64,000 nt of DNA from Cesiribacteraceae bacterium YIM B00369 (GCA_017948555.1 JAFMYY010000025.1:1-64000), one strand, 5' to 3'; positions 1-10,718 are shown, counted from the first letter of the stretch. Numbers and translations are program-made. The notes: generated from the sequence alone by a model not told the origin.

Positions 1-1373
1 AACTGCGAAAATACTCCAAATGGTACTGTAACTGTAAACATTAACAAAAGCGGAACAACTGTAACGGATTATTCTCCTTATACATATAAGTGGTACAGCG
101 GCACTACTGCTGCAGGCGGAGCAGATTTCATCCCGGCCATGACCGGCAATGTCGCCTCCGGTTTCGAAGGTGGTTTAAGCTATACCGTAGTAGTTACCGA
201 TGGTGCCACCGGCTGTACAGTCGAAAGAATGGTGAATGTGCCACTGAACCAGCCTGTGCTGAGCCTTGGCCTTACCCCAAAGGCAAACACCATTTGCGTG
301 GGACCGGATTACAACGGCAGCATTACTGCTGAATTGAATGTGGATGGCACTGTTGTTACTGATTACACAAACTACACTTTCTTCTGGAAAGCGCCTGACG
401 GAACGGAAACCAGCAGCAGCACCAATATAAAAGACAAACTTCTTCAGGGCTCTTATCAAATATGGATCAGAAACGCCGACAGCGGCTGCGAATCTGTTCC
501 GCAGACTGTGGATGTTCCTTTTGTACCTGCTGTCCTTGACCTTAACCTTATCCCCACGGACCAGACAAACTGCGAAAATACTCCAAATGGTACTGTAACT
601 GTAAACATTAACAAAAGCGGAACAACTGTAACGGATTATTCTCCTTATACATATAAGTGGTACAGCGGCACTACTGCTGCAGGCGGAGCAGATTTCATCC
701 CGGCCATGACCGGCAATGTCGCCTCCGGTTTCGAAGGTGGTTTAAGCTATACCGTAGTAGTTACCGATGGTGCCACCGGCTGTACAGTCGAAAGAATGGT
801 GAATGTGCCACTGAACCAGCCTGTGCTGAGCCTTGGCCTTACCCCAAAGGCAAACACCATTTGCGTGGGACCGGATTACAACGGCAGCATTACTGCTGAA
901 TTGAATGTGGATGGCACTGTTGTTACTGATTACACAAACTACACTTTCTTCTGGAAAGCGCCTGACGGAACGGAAACCAGCAGCAGCACCAATACAATAG
1001 ACAAACTTCTTCAGGGTACTTATCAGGTATGGATCAGAAACACCGACAGCGGCTGTGAATCTGTTCCGCAAACTGTGGATGTTCCTTTTGTACCTGCCGT
1101 CCTTGACCTTAACCTTATCCCCACGGACCAGACAAACTGCGAAGGTACTCCCAATGGTACTGTAACTGTAAACATCAGCAAAAGCGGAACAGCGGTTACC
1201 GATTATTCTCCTTATACCTATAAGTGGTACAGCGGCACTACTGCTGCAGGCGGAGCAGATTTCAGCCCGGCCATGACCGGCAATGTCGCCTCCGGTTTCG
1301 AAGGAGGCAAAAGCTATACTGTCGTAGTTACCGATGGTGCCACCGGCTGTACTGTGGAGAAGATGGTGAATGT
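1..1373 (+). repeat. 567-bp in-frame tandem repeat inside the adhesin gene (about 2.4 copies visible)
   Basis: The same sequence starts at 1, 568 and 1135, a period of exactly 567 bp (189 residues, two adhesin modules). The first ~425 bp of copies 1 and 2 look identical by eye; the rest differ at scattered sites. The third copy is more diverged and leaves the pattern after about 1373. More copies may lie upstream of the window. The near identity points to recent duplication or gene conversion. Confidence 0.95.
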
Positions 1374-4300
1374 AGGTTTAACGAAAGCCATACCACAATT
1401 AGAGGCCACCACTACGCCAAATGCTGGTTGTGAAGATGGTAAATACACGGGAGAAATTGAAGTGGCTGTTACAGTGGAAAATAACCTAATTATAAACTAT
1501 ACTGACTACACTTTTACCTGGACAAATGAAAGTACAGGAGACCAGGAAATTAACAAGCTCAATACTTACACCGGACTGAAAGAGGGTTCTTACAGGGTAA
1601 ATGTAAAAAATAATAAAAGCGGCTGTGAAGCTGAAATACCTGTAGTTGTTGGAGAGAAGAAAGCTGAATTATTGCTTACCCTCACCCCTGCTGCCCAAAC
1701 CAACTGCGAAGGAGCTGATAATGGAGAAATTCTGACCGAAATCAGCAAGGATGGAAATCAGGTAACCGATTTCAGTGACTGGATATTCAGGGTTTATGCC
1801 GGAACTACCAATACAGGCGCCCTCCTTCAAACGATCAGTCAAAATAATACAGCCACAGGCTTAACGGGCGGTCAGTATTATACCATAGAGGTGGTCGATC
1901 CTTCCACGGGCTGTTCTGCTTACAAGCCGGTATTTGTGCCAAAAAATCTTGTGAAACCAGTAACTCTAACCCAAAGCGCTCCAAATACTATCTGTAGCCC
2001 TTCTATAACCCCTACAGGCAGTATAACAGTTGAAATAGATGCCCCTCCTGCCGGGGCTGGTTTTATTTATGAGCTGAAAAACTATGATGGCAGTGCACTA
2101 AGCCTTAGCGGAACCGAGGCTCCTGTTTATACTTTTAGCAATTTAAATGAAGGACAATATCGTATAACAGCCAAAAATGCGGCTACCGGCTGTATTTCAT
2201 TAGAGAAAGTGGTGGAAGTAGGCACCAATAAAATTAATCCTGCTATAGCTGTTAGCGCCACCGATAATATCGCCTGTAGTACTCCTTTTCTAGGCGAGGT
2301 GAAGGTAAGTGTGGAAGGTTTGGATAACCCTGCAGGCTATACTTATGAATGGAAAAACCTGACTACCGGACAAACTCTTTCCGCCACCACTTTTCTGGTA
2401 AGTGGTTTAGATGCAGGCACCTATCAGGTAACTGTCACCACTGATTCTACCGGCTGCAAGTCCATAGCTTCGGGAATTATCCAATCCGTAATTACAAGTC
2501 CGGAAGGGAGTGTAGCGGTTATCCAGGATATTTCCTGTTTGGACAATGGTATACTAAAAGCCCGGGTTATTAATGAAGAAGTGGGTCGTACCTATACCAT
2601 AAGCTGGTACAAAGGAAAAGTGGCTGATGATAATTTTAAGGTTAAGGAGGAAGTTGGCTCAACTTCACAATTAGATACTTATAATGGAGGCGATTTGCCG
2701 GCCGGTTTTTACACGATTGTGGTGCAGACTAACGAAACCCGTTGTTTTTCCGAACCTGCTTCCATTGAACTGAAAGCCCCCCTCCCTCCCTTTGATATAA
2801 ATTTTAGTATCAACCGAAATCCAACGATCTGTGATGAGGATAGGGGGGTAATAACTGCCTGGATTGATGGGGATGGAAATGGAGATCCTAATGACAGTCC
2901 GGATTTCGAATTTTATTGGTATAAAGGAAAACCGACCGATCCTAAAGCCAGCTTTTATTCCGACCCTGCCATTCAATTTATAGGGGATTCACTTGAGGTT
3001 GATGCAGAAAGTAAAGCTGATAGCATAGTAATTTCAGGCCAAAACAGGAATATTCATTATTTTGAAGCAAACTCTTCACACGAAGGTCAAACCCTTTTCA
3101 AGGCAATTCCGGGTATTTATACAGTGGTAGTGAAAAGGACTTCAGATGGGTGTAAAGCCCTACAGGAAATAATTCTGGAATATCCTAATGCCTTTGTAGG
3201 CAGCATGGACGTGCGACCTATAGATAATTGTAATGGTACAGGATCTATTTTTGCCATTATAAAAGACACTTATGGTAACCCGGACCCTGACCAGACCAGG
3301 TATAAAGTAAATTTATATAAGGGGCAAAATCCCGACCCGGGAAATGAAATCCCTGCAACTACCATTGCTGCTGCTCCTGATGACTCCACAAAATATGAAG
3401 GTTTAGCTGCTGGTATTTATACTTTGGTGGCTGTTGATGGAGCCTGTAGCTCTATTGCAGTTACCGCAGAAGTTAAACTGATTACCACTGCCCCTGAGCT
3501 AAGTATTACCGATAAAAAGGCAAATGATAATTGTAACGTCCCGGATGGCGGATTCACGCTGAATGTCGGGCCAGGTGAATATGAAGAGGGTGTAGCGGAT
3601 CAGGAAACAAAACTTTTTGATATTTACATTACACCTGCAGGAGTAACACCACCTGAAATTAATTTAAGCAGTAAGGTGGCCGGAGCATATCAAATTGACA
3701 CTTTAGAAGATGGAGATTATGAAATCCTGGTGAGAGGCTTCAAATCCGATGGAATCACTCCCACCTGCGAGGCCACCCTTCCTGTCACCATTCTGAGAAA
3801 CACTCCTTTACCGGTGATAAGTGTCGACAGTAAAAACCAGGATGATTGTTCCAACCCGAATGGCACAGTTTTTATCACTCAGCTTACTTTCAACAATGTC
3901 ACCATCAATGCCAGTTCACCTTATGACCCAGTGGTTTTTGATGAGTATTATTTTCAATGGTATGCCTCGGAACAGGATTACCGGGATAAGGTGGCCATTA
4001 TGGGCCAAAATGGTCCTGTACTCACAGGCCAGCAGGAAGGAACTTATTATGTAACTGCCAGCAGAAAAAGTGGCTTAGCAGGAGGTGATCTTTCCGCAGG
4101 CTGCCCCTCAGCCCCGGCTATTGGCTCTTTCATCAATGAAGCGGTCATTCTTCCAATAATAAGTTTTGAAGGAACTCCAAATGAAGATTGTACTGTGGCA
4201 AGTGGAACAATTACCGCAACAGTTACCACAAAAGGGTTGATTGGAAATAATTATGTATTTGAATGGTTCAGGGGAAGTATTGCTGACGCAGAGCCATTAG

Positions 4301-7300
4301 TTGGCACCGCAATTGGAACAGATGGAAATGTTGAAAGAATTTCCGGACTTACGGAAGGAGTATATACCCTAAGAGTTACAGAAGGAACCTGTACGCCTGT
4401 TACGGAAACCTTTGAGATAGAAGAAGTTGTATCCCAACCAGCGATCACTGCTGCGGGAGATGCCCTTCCAAATACTAACTGCCCGGATGGCAATCAGGTG
4501 GTTAACAACGGAAGCCTGCAGATCCTGGAAGTTTCCTACAACAATAAAACCTTTACCAATACTCCTGCGGATCCAAACTATATTGAAAATAATTTCAATT
4601 TATTACTTCATTCAGGTGACCCAAATGCCCCGGATTATGCAGGAACCGGAAAAGCTGTTACGACCAGTTTAGATAGTTTAGCTCCGGGTACTTATTACCT
4701 GGAAATTACAAAATCAACAAACCCGGGAGCTGGTTGTGGAAACTTGCCTTTCATTTTCATTATTGAAGATAAGTCAGCCACTCCGCATATCAGCCTGAAA
4801 TCTACACCAAATGATGGCTGCGACCCTGCTTTTGCAAATGGGACCATTACCGCTACCTTACTGGAAAATGGGAATACTCCTACTCCAGGTTATACAATAC
4901 AATGGAGCCAACTTGATGCCAGTGGCAATTACCAGCCACTTGCTGCACCTGCCCTTAGCAATAATGGACTGACAGTGAGTAAGCTCCCTGCAGGCTACTA
5001 TAAAGCAGAAGCTAAACTGGTTAACGGGTGCCCTGTGGAGGAATTTATAGAAGTGCCTCAGACGCCTTCTACATTCAACATAGGCTTCAGCACTACAGCC
5101 AACACTGCATGTATTGATCCGCAAAGCAACGGTTCATTCACCATCAGCAGCATCACCTACAACGGAACCACTTATACAGATGCCACTGCTATCAATAATA
5201 ACTTCAGCTTTGTCTACTATACTGAAGCTCATTTTGCTTCAGGAAATACTACTGCTCCACTTAACGGAAACACTGCACTGGCACATGGAAACTATGTGGT
5301 CATTGCTACTAAAACCTCTGCTAATCCGGGTGAAGGATGCCAGTCAGAACCTTTCACTGTTACTGTGCCTCATGCTCCTGTTAATCCTATGGTCGGACTG
5401 GTAAGCACCGGAAATGATGCTTGTATTGATACTGAGGCTAACGGAACTGTAAGGGCTGCAATTACTGAAAATGGTAATCCGCTTTCTCAGACCTACACCA
5501 TTACATGGTACAAAAGGGATGCAAACAATGCAGATATCCTCCTGAGCACCGCTGTGCCTGCGGCTGATGTAAGTGACCCGCTTCATATTAAAGGCCTGCC
5601 TTCCGGTTTTTACATGGCTAAGGTTACTCTGGAGAATGGGTGTACTGTGGATTCTGAGCTTAGTGAAGTAATTCAGAAAAGCTCAACATTCAACATGGGC
5701 TTCAGCACCACAGCCAACACTGCATGTATTGATCCGCAAAGCAACGGCTCCTTCACCATCAGCAGCATCACCTACAACGGAACCACTTATACAGATGCCA
5801 CTGCTATCAATAATAACTTCAGCTTTGTCTACTATACTGAAGCTCATTTTGCTTCAGGAAACACTACTGCTCCACTTAACGGAAACACTGCACTGGCACA
5901 TGGAAACTATGTGGTAGTAGCCACCCGTAAGATCAATCCCGGAGCAGGATGCCAGTCAGAACCTTTCACTGTTACCGTGCCTCATGCTCCTGTTTACCCG
6001 GTGTTTAATATCATTAGTGCTACAGATAATAATGACTGTACCGGAAATGCTCCAAACGGGAGCTTGCAGGCTGCAATTTCCCGTACAGACGGAGGCCTTC
6101 CTGCAAGCGGAGATTATGAAGTAAAATGGTATACGGTTAGTACAGCTGCCGATGGTTCTGAAGTTTTAACTGATATCCCGGCCAGTCAGAATATGCTTTC
6201 TGTTTCCGGTTTATCAGAAGGTGATTACAGGGCTGTCGCTATTTTAACCGGCATCAGCTGTCCTGTGGAAAGAAACTTTTCAATAACCAAAAAGGACTTC
6301 GACTACAAATTCCTTTCTGACATACAAGGGCAGACAGGCTGTATCACTGACGGAAGCATTGAGCTGACAGGGGTGGAAATAAATAGTAATACTGCAGCCC
6401 TTAGTGATTTCACCTTTAGCTGGTATCGCAAAGAATTAAACGGCAGTTTTACTGATCTGAATTACTCAGGAACCCAAATGACAGGCCTGACAGCCGGGGA
6501 ATACCTGGTGAAAACCACAAAAAAACTTGCTCCCGGTGAAGGTTGTGGTCCGGAGCTTGAACTTACTGTTCCTTACATTAATGCGGACCCTGTTATTACC
6601 ATAAATGAAAACAGACCTGAAACAGGCTGCAACAATAACAACAAAGGCTTTATCGATATTTCGGTGAGCAGTCCAATAGCAAATGCTTCCTTACAGGTTA
6701 GCTGGTTCATGTATAATACTTATAATGAGGATCCTTCAAATCCTGACACTTACCAGCCTGTAAGCGGAAATGCATCCGGTGCAACAGGCCTGAATACCGG
6801 TTATTACAGAGTGGAAGTAGCTGATGCCACCTCCGGATGTACCACATTTAAAGATGTTTTTGTAGGAGAAGAAATGGCAAGCCCTGTCATTGAAGTTAAT
6901 AAATGGGACATCACCCACTGTACTGTTCCCAACGGAGAAATCTTAATTTCAATGAACGGGAAAAAGGATTTTGTAAAGTATTTTCCTGGTACAGGTTTCA
7001 ATTATATAATACTAAAAGACGGCAACTCTTTTGATGTAAAAACCTATTACCCTGACCCGGATCAATTGGATAACATTTATTTAACCGGACTTGAGGCAGG
7101 CACTTATACCATTACTTACCAGGAAATAGCACCTGCAAATGGCAACCTGGTATTCGGATGCCAGATACCGGGAGCTACTGTAGTGATTGAACAAAGTGTG
7201 AATACAATGGATCCGGAAATTACGCAAACCAAAGCCTACACCGCCTGCGATGAGGACAAGGCCAATGCTGAACTTACCGCTTCTATAAATGGCACTGCAA

Positions 7301-8529
7301 CATATTATGAATTTAAATGGTATGAGGGAGAGGTTGACGTAACCACTACAAATGCTTTTGTTGCCGATGGAATTGTGGCAGCAAACTTAAAAACAGGAGT
7401 CTATACGCTTATTGTTACCAACATTAAAACCAACTGTAAAGCTCTGGAGCGTTTCACGATTTCTGATGAATCAGCTAATCCTGCTCCTGCTATTGTGCTG
7501 GATAAAGTCCTTGAAAAATGCGATGCTCCGGGCGACGCCATCCTGTCGGCAAATGTAGGAGGCAACACAGATGGTTTCTCTTTTGAATGGTTCATTGGAG
7601 AAAACACACAGGGGTCTTCTGCTGCAGCCGGTTCAGTTTTTGAAAACCTTGGTGCAGGTACTTACACCCTTAGGGCAACCGACATCATCACAGGCTGCCA
7701 GGGAACTACAAGCTTTACTATTGACCAATATAAGCCTGTCTTCCCTGTGGATTCCACATGGGTTATTTCAAGACCCTCTACAAGCTGCCTGAGCCCCGAC
7801 GGTTCGCTGGAAGTTGGTGTGGAAGGATTGCGCAATAATTACAGCTTTACCTGGTATGAAGGAGCGGAGGCCACAGAAGAAAATAAAATAGCCTCAGATG
7901 TTACGATAGTGCAAAACCTGGCTGCAGGTATCTATACCGTTATCATTACCAATAAGGAAAATGGCTGCCATGCCGAGGCATTTACCAGGCTTGTGGAAGA
8001 AAATTACTACTTCCCTAAATATCAGATAAAAATCAAGCCTGCCACCTGCATTGAGGAGGGCAAGGCAGAAGTAGTGGACCTTGAAGGAAAAATTCCTGAC
8101 TACGAATGGTACAATGAACAACAGCAGGAGATTCTTGCACCAAAGGGAACTTTCTCCGGACCTGCAGGAAAATACTGGCTCAAAATTGTATCGGATCAGG
8201 GCTGCTCTAAAATGGTGCCTGTGGAAATTAACAGCGTGGTAGATCCTTACAATGCAATTACTATGAACGGCGATGGCAGGAACGACTTCTTCTTCATCGA
8301 CTGTATTGAAATGTTCCCTGAAAACAGGGTAAGGATTTACAATCGTGCCGGCACCCTGGTGTACGAATCTGTAGGTTATGATAACAGTCTCAACGTTTTT
8401 GTGGGAAAAGGAAACAGGGGTATTTATGTAAGCGGTAATGAATTGCCGGTTGGAACATACTACTACGTGATTGACAAGAATTTCAAAAACGAAAAGCCAC
8501 AAACCGGTTTTCTGGAATTATTAAGGTAA
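1..8529 (+). CDS. Giant repeat adhesin with T9SS type B (CHU_C) C-terminal domain, 5' end outside window
   Basis: The reading frame is open from base 1, so the gene begins upstream; 2842 residues are visible. It is built of roughly 95-residue modules, each with a paired-Cys pattern: a Cys near the start (as in TNCENTPNGTVTV) and a later DxxTGC before a valine-rich strand, resembling SprB-type adhesin repeats. A GTYxV or GxYTV strand recurs in every module. The last ~95 residues (NGDGRNDFF, then VRIYNRAGTLVYES and LPVGTYYYVID) match the gliding motility-associated C-terminal domain used as a type B T9SS sorting signal. The product is therefore expected to be exported and held at the cell surface for adhesion or gliding. 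A porP/sprF gene follows 34 bp later, as in the Flavobacterium johnsoniae sprB region. The family call is firm; ligand and exact role are unknown. Confidence 0.9.
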   Translation, partial: NCENTPNGTVTVNINKSGTTVTDYSPYTYKWYSGTTAAGGADFIPAMTGNVASGFEGGLSYTVVVTDGATGCTVERMVNVPLNQPVLSLGLTPKANTICVGPDYNGSITAELNVDGTVVTDYTNYTFFWKAPDGTETSSSTNIKDKLLQGSYQIWIRNADSGCESVPQTVDVPFVPAVLDLNLIPTDQTNCENTPNGTVTVNINKSGTTVTDYSPYTYKWYSGTTAAGGADFIPAMTGNVASGFEGGLSYTVVVTDGATGCTVERMVNVPLNQPVLSLGLTPKANTICVGPDYNGSITAELNVDGTVVTDYTNYTFFWKAPDGTETSSSTNTIDKLLQGTYQVWIRNTDSGCESVPQTVDVPFVPAVLDLNLIPTDQTNCEGTPNGTVTVNISKSGTAVTDYSPYTYKWYSGTTAAGGADFSPAMTGNVASGFEGGKSYTVVVTDGATGCTVEKMVNVGLTKAIPQLEATTTPNAGCEDGKYTGEIEVAVTVENNLIINYTDYTFTWTNESTGDQEINKLNTYTGLKEGSYRVNVKNNKSGCEAEIPVVVGEKKAELLLTLTPAAQTNCEGADNGEILTEISKDGNQVTDFSDWIFRVYAGTTNTGALLQTISQNNTATGLTGGQYYTIEVVDPSTGCSAYKPVFVPKNLVKPVTLTQSAPNTICSPSITPTGSITVEIDAPPAGAGFIYELKNYDGSALSLSGTEAPVYTFSNLNEGQYRITAKNAATGCISLEKVVEVGTNKINPAIAVSATDNIACSTPFLGEVKVSVEGLDNPAGYTYEWKNLTTGQTLSATTFLVSGLDAGTYQVTVTTDSTGCKSIASGIIQSVITSPEGSVAVIQDISCLDNGILKARVINEEVGRTYTISWYKGKVADDNFKVKEEVGSTSQLDTYNGGDLPAGFYTIVVQTNETRCFSEPASIELKAPLPPFDINFSINRNPTICDEDRGVITAWIDGDGNGDPNDSPDFEFYWYKGKPTDPKASFYSDPAIQFIGDSLEVDAESKADSIVISGQNRNIHYFEANSSHEGQTLFKAIPGIYTVVVKRTSDGCKALQEIILEYPNAFVGSMDVRPIDNCNGTGSIFAIIKDTYGNPDPDQTRYKVNLYKGQNPDPGNEIPATTIAAAPDDSTKYEGLAAGIYTLVAVDGACSSIAVTAEVKLITTAPELSITDKKANDNCNVPDGGFTLNVGPGEYEEGVADQETKLFDIYITPAGVTPPEINLSSKVAGAYQIDTLEDGDYEILVRGFKSDGITPTCEATLPVTILRNTPLPVISVDSKNQDDCSNPNGTVFITQLTFNNVTINASSPYDPVVFDEYYFQWYASEQDYRDKVAIMGQNGPVLTGQQEGTYYVTASRKSGLAGGDLSAGCPSAPAIGSFINEAVILPIISFEGTPNEDCTVASGTITATVTTKGLIGNNYVFEWFRGSIADAEPLVGTAIGTDGNVERISGLTEGVYTLRVTEGTCTPVTETFEIEEVVSQPAITAAGDALPNTNCPDGNQVVNNGSLQILEVSYNNKTFTNTPADPNYIENNFNLLLHSGDPNAPDYAGTGKAVTTSLDSLAPGTYYLEITKSTNPGAGCGNLPFIFIIEDKSATPHISLKSTPNDGCDPAFANGTITATLLENGNTPTPGYTIQWSQLDASGNYQPLAAPALSNNGLTVSKLPAGYYKAEAKLVNGCPVEEFIEVPQTPSTFNIGFSTTANTACIDPQSNGSFTISSITYNGTTYTDATAINNNFSFVYYTEAHFASGNTTAPLNGNTALAHGNYVVIATKTSANPGEGCQSEPFTVTVPHAPVNPMVGLVSTGNDACIDTEANGTVRAAITENGNPLSQTYTITWYKRDANNADILLSTAVPAADVSDPLHIKGLPSGFYMAKVTLENGCTVDSELSEVIQKSSTFNMGFSTTANTACIDPQSNGSFTISSITYNGTTYTDATAINNNFSFVYYTEAHFASGNTTAPLNGNTALAHGNYVVVATRKINPGAGCQSEPFTVTVPHAPVYPVFNIISATDNNDCTGNAPNGSLQAAISRTDGGLPASGDYEVKWYTVSTAADGSEVLTDIPASQNMLSVSGLSEGDYRAVAILTGISCPVERNFSITKKDFDYKFLSDIQGQTGCITDGSIELTGVEINSNTAALSDFTFSWYRKELNGSFTDLNYSGTQMTGLTAGEYLVKTTKKLAPGEGCGPELELTVPYINADPVITINENRPETGCNNNNKGFIDISVSSPIANASLQVSWFMYNTYNEDPSNPDTYQPVSGNASGATGLNTGYYRVEVADATSGCTTFKDVFVGEEMASPVIEVNKWDITHCTVPNGEILISMNGKKDFVKYFPGTGFNYIILKDGNSFDVKTYYPDPDQLDNIYLTGLEAGTYTITYQEIAPANGNLVFGCQIPGATVVIEQSVNTMDPEITQTKAYTACDEDKANAELTASINGTATYYEFKWYEGEVDVTTTNAFVADGIVAANLKTGVYTLIVTNIKTNCKALERFTISDESANPAPAIVLDKVLEKCDAPGDAILSANVGGNTDGFSFEWFIGENTQGSSAAAGSVFENLGAGTYTLRATDIITGCQGTTSFTIDQYKPVFPVDSTWVISRPSTSCLSPDGSLEVGVEGLRNNYSFTWYEGAEATEENKIASDVTIVQNLAAGIYTVIITNKENGCHAEAFTRLVEENYYFPKYQIKIKPATCIEEGKAEVVDLEGKIPDYEWYNEQQQEILAPKGTFSGPAGKYWLKIVSDQGCSKMVPVEINSVVDPYNAITMNGDGRNDFFFIDCIEMFPENRVRIYNRAGTLVYESVGYDNSLNVFVGKGNRGIYVSGNELPVGTYYYVIDKNFKNEKPQTGFLELLR
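5071..5994 (+). repeat. Second duplicated module in the adhesin gene (two ~310-bp copies)
   Basis: Bases 5071-5382 and 5686-5994 are near identical (starting ACATTCAACAT and ending CATGCTCCTGTT) and are separated by about 300 bp of a different module. The offset is 615 bp at the start and 612 bp near the end, so a 3-bp indel has arisen. It is a separate duplication from the 567-bp repeat. Confidence 0.92.
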
Positions 8530-8563
8530 GAGCAGACGGAATATAGATAAAGGAGAAGGAAGA

Positions 8564-9478
8564 ATGAAAAAAACAGGTATTATAATCGCCGGGCTCATGC
8601 TGTTCTGCCTGGTTGCCAAAGCGCAGCAAAGGCCCATATTTTCGCAATATATGTTCAATATGCTGGCCCTTAACCCTGCCTATGCAGGCAACCAGCGACA
8701 GTTAAGTGTAACTGCCCTTGCCCGTAACCAGTGGGTAAACTTAGATGGTGCTCCCAAAACGCAAACTATTACCTCCCACAGTAACTTCAGGGATAAGAAC
8801 GTTGGGCTGGGAATGATCCTTTACAACGAATCTATTGGGGTACACTCCGATATTGGCGCCTACTTCTCCTATGCTTACCAGATTAAATTCAGCAAAGGAA
8901 TGCTTGCCATGGGACTGCAGGGAGGTTTAAACCAGCTAACTTCGGACTATACCAAGCTGAAAACAAGGACTTTCGGCGGCGGGGACCCCAGCTTGCAGAG
9001 CTATAGAAGCTATAACCCTAACTTCGGGACCGGAGTATTTTACAGCACCAAAACGGCTTATGCAGGTATATCTGTTCCTTACCTTATCAACAACAAGGTA
9101 ATGCAGGAAAGTGAAGGGCTGGTGGTTCAGTCAAGCGAGAAAAGATATTATTTCCTCACCGGGGGCAAGGTATTTGATATTTCTTCAAACCTTAAACTGA
9201 AACCAAGTATATTGCTGCGCTTCCAGGAAACAGCCCCTCTAGGGTTCGATACCAGCATAAACTTCTTTATTGACAACATCCTGAATGTTGGCCTCAGCTA
9301 CCGGAACCACGATGCCCTTACCACCATGTTTCAGATTGACCTGAATGAGAATTTTAGTTTTGGCTATGCCTACGACTATACCTTATCCGGCCTCGGCGAT
9401 TACACCCGCGGCTCACATGAAATAATGATTAATTACAGGATCAGGCTTACCTCAGCTCCATGTCATTCTTATTTCTAA
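8564..9478 (+). CDS. PorP/SprF family type IX secretion outer-membrane protein
   Basis: 304 residues with a signal peptide (about residues 1-21, ending AKAQQ). The mature start contains the family hallmark FSQYMFNMLALNPAYAGN, followed by alternating beta strands expected to form an outer-membrane barrel. PorP/SprF proteins are paired with individual surface adhesins; F. johnsoniae SprF is needed for SprB delivery. The gene lies 34 bp after the adhesin stop and has a good ribosome-binding site (AAAGGAGAAGGA) ahead of ATG, so the two are probably one operon and functional partners. Length is normal for the family. Confidence 0.93.
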   Translation: MKKTGIIIAGLMLFCLVAKAQQRPIFSQYMFNMLALNPAYAGNQRQLSVTALARNQWVNLDGAPKTQTITSHSNFRDKNVGLGMILYNESIGVHSDIGAYFSYAYQIKFSKGMLAMGLQGGLNQLTSDYTKLKTRTFGGGDPSLQSYRSYNPNFGTGVFYSTKTAYAGISVPYLINNKVMQESEGLVVQSSEKRYYFLTGGKVFDISSNLKLKPSILLRFQETAPLGFDTSINFFIDNILNVGLSYRNHDALTTMFQIDLNENFSFGYAYDYTLSGLGDYTRGSHEIMINYRIRLTSAPCHSYF

Positions 9479-9487
9479 GAAAAGTGA

Positions 9488-9608
9488 TGATAGAATGATA
9501 GAATAATGGAATGATAGAGTGATAGAGTGATAGAATGAATAAATATTAAAAGAATTAATTAATTCCTCTTCTTATTCACTCATTCTATTATTCACTCATT
9601 CAAAATTA
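9488..9608. repeat. Octamer repeat arrays between porP/sprF and thiH
   Basis: From 9488 to 9540 the sequence is about 6.5 units of an 8-bp repeat (TGATAGAA with variants TAATGGAA and TGATAGAG). From 9569 to 9608 there is a second 8-bp series of different content (CACTCATT, CTATTATT, CACTCATT, CAAAATTA), roughly complementary in composition. The second series runs into the thiH stop codon at 9606-9608. Same class as the arrays at 10726, 18714, 20565 and 21746. Confidence 0.85.
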
Positions 9609-10718
9609 TCTTGCCAAAGCTGCGTCCCAGTCTTTCCATACCGGTTCATAGCCTTGCGCACGGATCATGGCGGCAATTTCCTGTGGAGAACGGGCATCGT
9701 CAATTTCAAACTGTTCCAGCGACTGTGGCTCTACTGCATAGCCTCCCGGGTTGGTTTTGGATCCGGCACTGATAGAAGTAATGCCCAGTTTTATCACATG
9801 ATTCCGGAATTTTTCCGACTCCCTGGTGGATAGCGAAAGCTCCACCTCTTCATTGAAGATCCGGTAGGCACAAATAAGCTGCACCAGTTCCCTGTCATTC
9901 ATTTCAACTTTTGGAGCTAGGCCGCCACTATGCGGGCGCAGCCTAGGGAAGGAAATGGAATATCTGGTTTTCCAGTACTTCCTCTCCAGGTAATCAAGAT
10001 GGAGTGCTGTAAAAAAGCTGTCCGTCCGCCAGTCTTCAAGGCCAATTAATACGCCAAGTCCCATTTTATGGATACCTGCCTTACCCAGCCTGTCCGGAGT
10101 ATCGAGCCTGTAACTGAAGTTAGATTTTTTCCCTTTGGGGTGATGCTTTTTATAATCTTCCCTGTGGTAGGTTTCCTGGTACACCAGTACCGTATTTAGC
10201 CCGAGGGGAGTAAGCTCTTCATACTCATACTGATCAAGCGGCTGCACCTCCATTGAGATATGTGAAAAATAAGGACTTACCAGTTTTACTGCATTTTTCA
10301 GGTAGGGAACCCCCACTGTCTGATTCGCCTCTCCTGTTACCAGAAGCACATGGTCATATCCTAACTCCTTAATTGCCTCCACCTCCTTTAATATTTCAGC
10401 ATCGGTAAGCGTACGCCGGGGCAGTTTATTATCGAAACTAAAGCCGCAATAGGTGCAGATATTCTGGCACTCATTAGAGAGGTACAGGGGCACATACATC
10501 TGGAGTACCTTCCCAAACCGCTTTTGCGTAATCTGGTGGCTCAGCCGGGCCATAGGCTCCAGGTAAGCAGCTGCCGCAGGAGAGATAAGGGCTTTAAAAT
10601 CCTCAAGGTCACGCCGCTGGCGCGCCAGGGCACGCTCCACATCAGCCGCCGTTTTGGAATAAATACTCTCCTTTACATCGTCCCAGCTGTACCGGTTAAA
10701 CAGGCTTTCGAAGTTCAT
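9606..10718 (-). CDS. thiH: 2-iminoacetate synthase ThiH
   Basis: 370 residues. A radical SAM enzyme that cleaves tyrosine to dehydroglycine (2-iminoacetate) and p-cresol, supplying the glycine-derived part of the thiamine thiazole ring to ThiG. The CxxxCxxC iron-sulfur motif is seen in NECQNICTYCGFSF near residue 90, inside the TIM-barrel part; the length equals that of typical ThiH. It is the last gene of the minus-strand thi cluster, separated from thiG by a 143-bp gap filled with heptamer repeats. Use of ThiH instead of the oxidase ThiO fits an organism able to grow with little oxygen. The ATG start is clear. Confidence 0.95.
   Translation of the reverse strand: MNFESLFNRYSWDDVKESIYSKTAADVERALARQRRDLEDFKALISPAAAAYLEPMARLSHQITQKRFGKVLQMYVPLYLSNECQNICTYCGFSFDNKLPRRTLTDAEILKEVEAIKELGYDHVLLVTGEANQTVGVPYLKNAVKLVSPYFSHISMEVQPLDQYEYEELTPLGLNTVLVYQETYHREDYKKHHPKGKKSNFSYRLDTPDRLGKAGIHKMGLGVLIGLEDWRTDSFFTALHLDYLERKYWKTRYSISFPRLRPHSGGLAPKVEMNDRELVQLICAYRIFNEEVELSLSTRESEKFRNHVIKLGITSISAGSKTNPGGYAVEPQSLEQFEIDDARSPQEIAAMIRAQGYEPVWKDWDAALAR

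Noticed and set aside
175-1071. Repeated minus-strand open frames inside the adhesin repeats
   Set aside because: They recur only because the coding repeat recurs; they run antisense to a strong coding frame and have no protein-like features.
1-1373. Possibility that the direct repeats are a CRISPR array
   Set aside because: Unit is 567 bp, in frame and coding; no short repeats with unique spacers.
7894-8502. 202-codon minus-strand frame in the adhesin C-terminal region
   Set aside because: Long but fully antisense to the conserved CHU_C domain; composition is that of a shadow frame.
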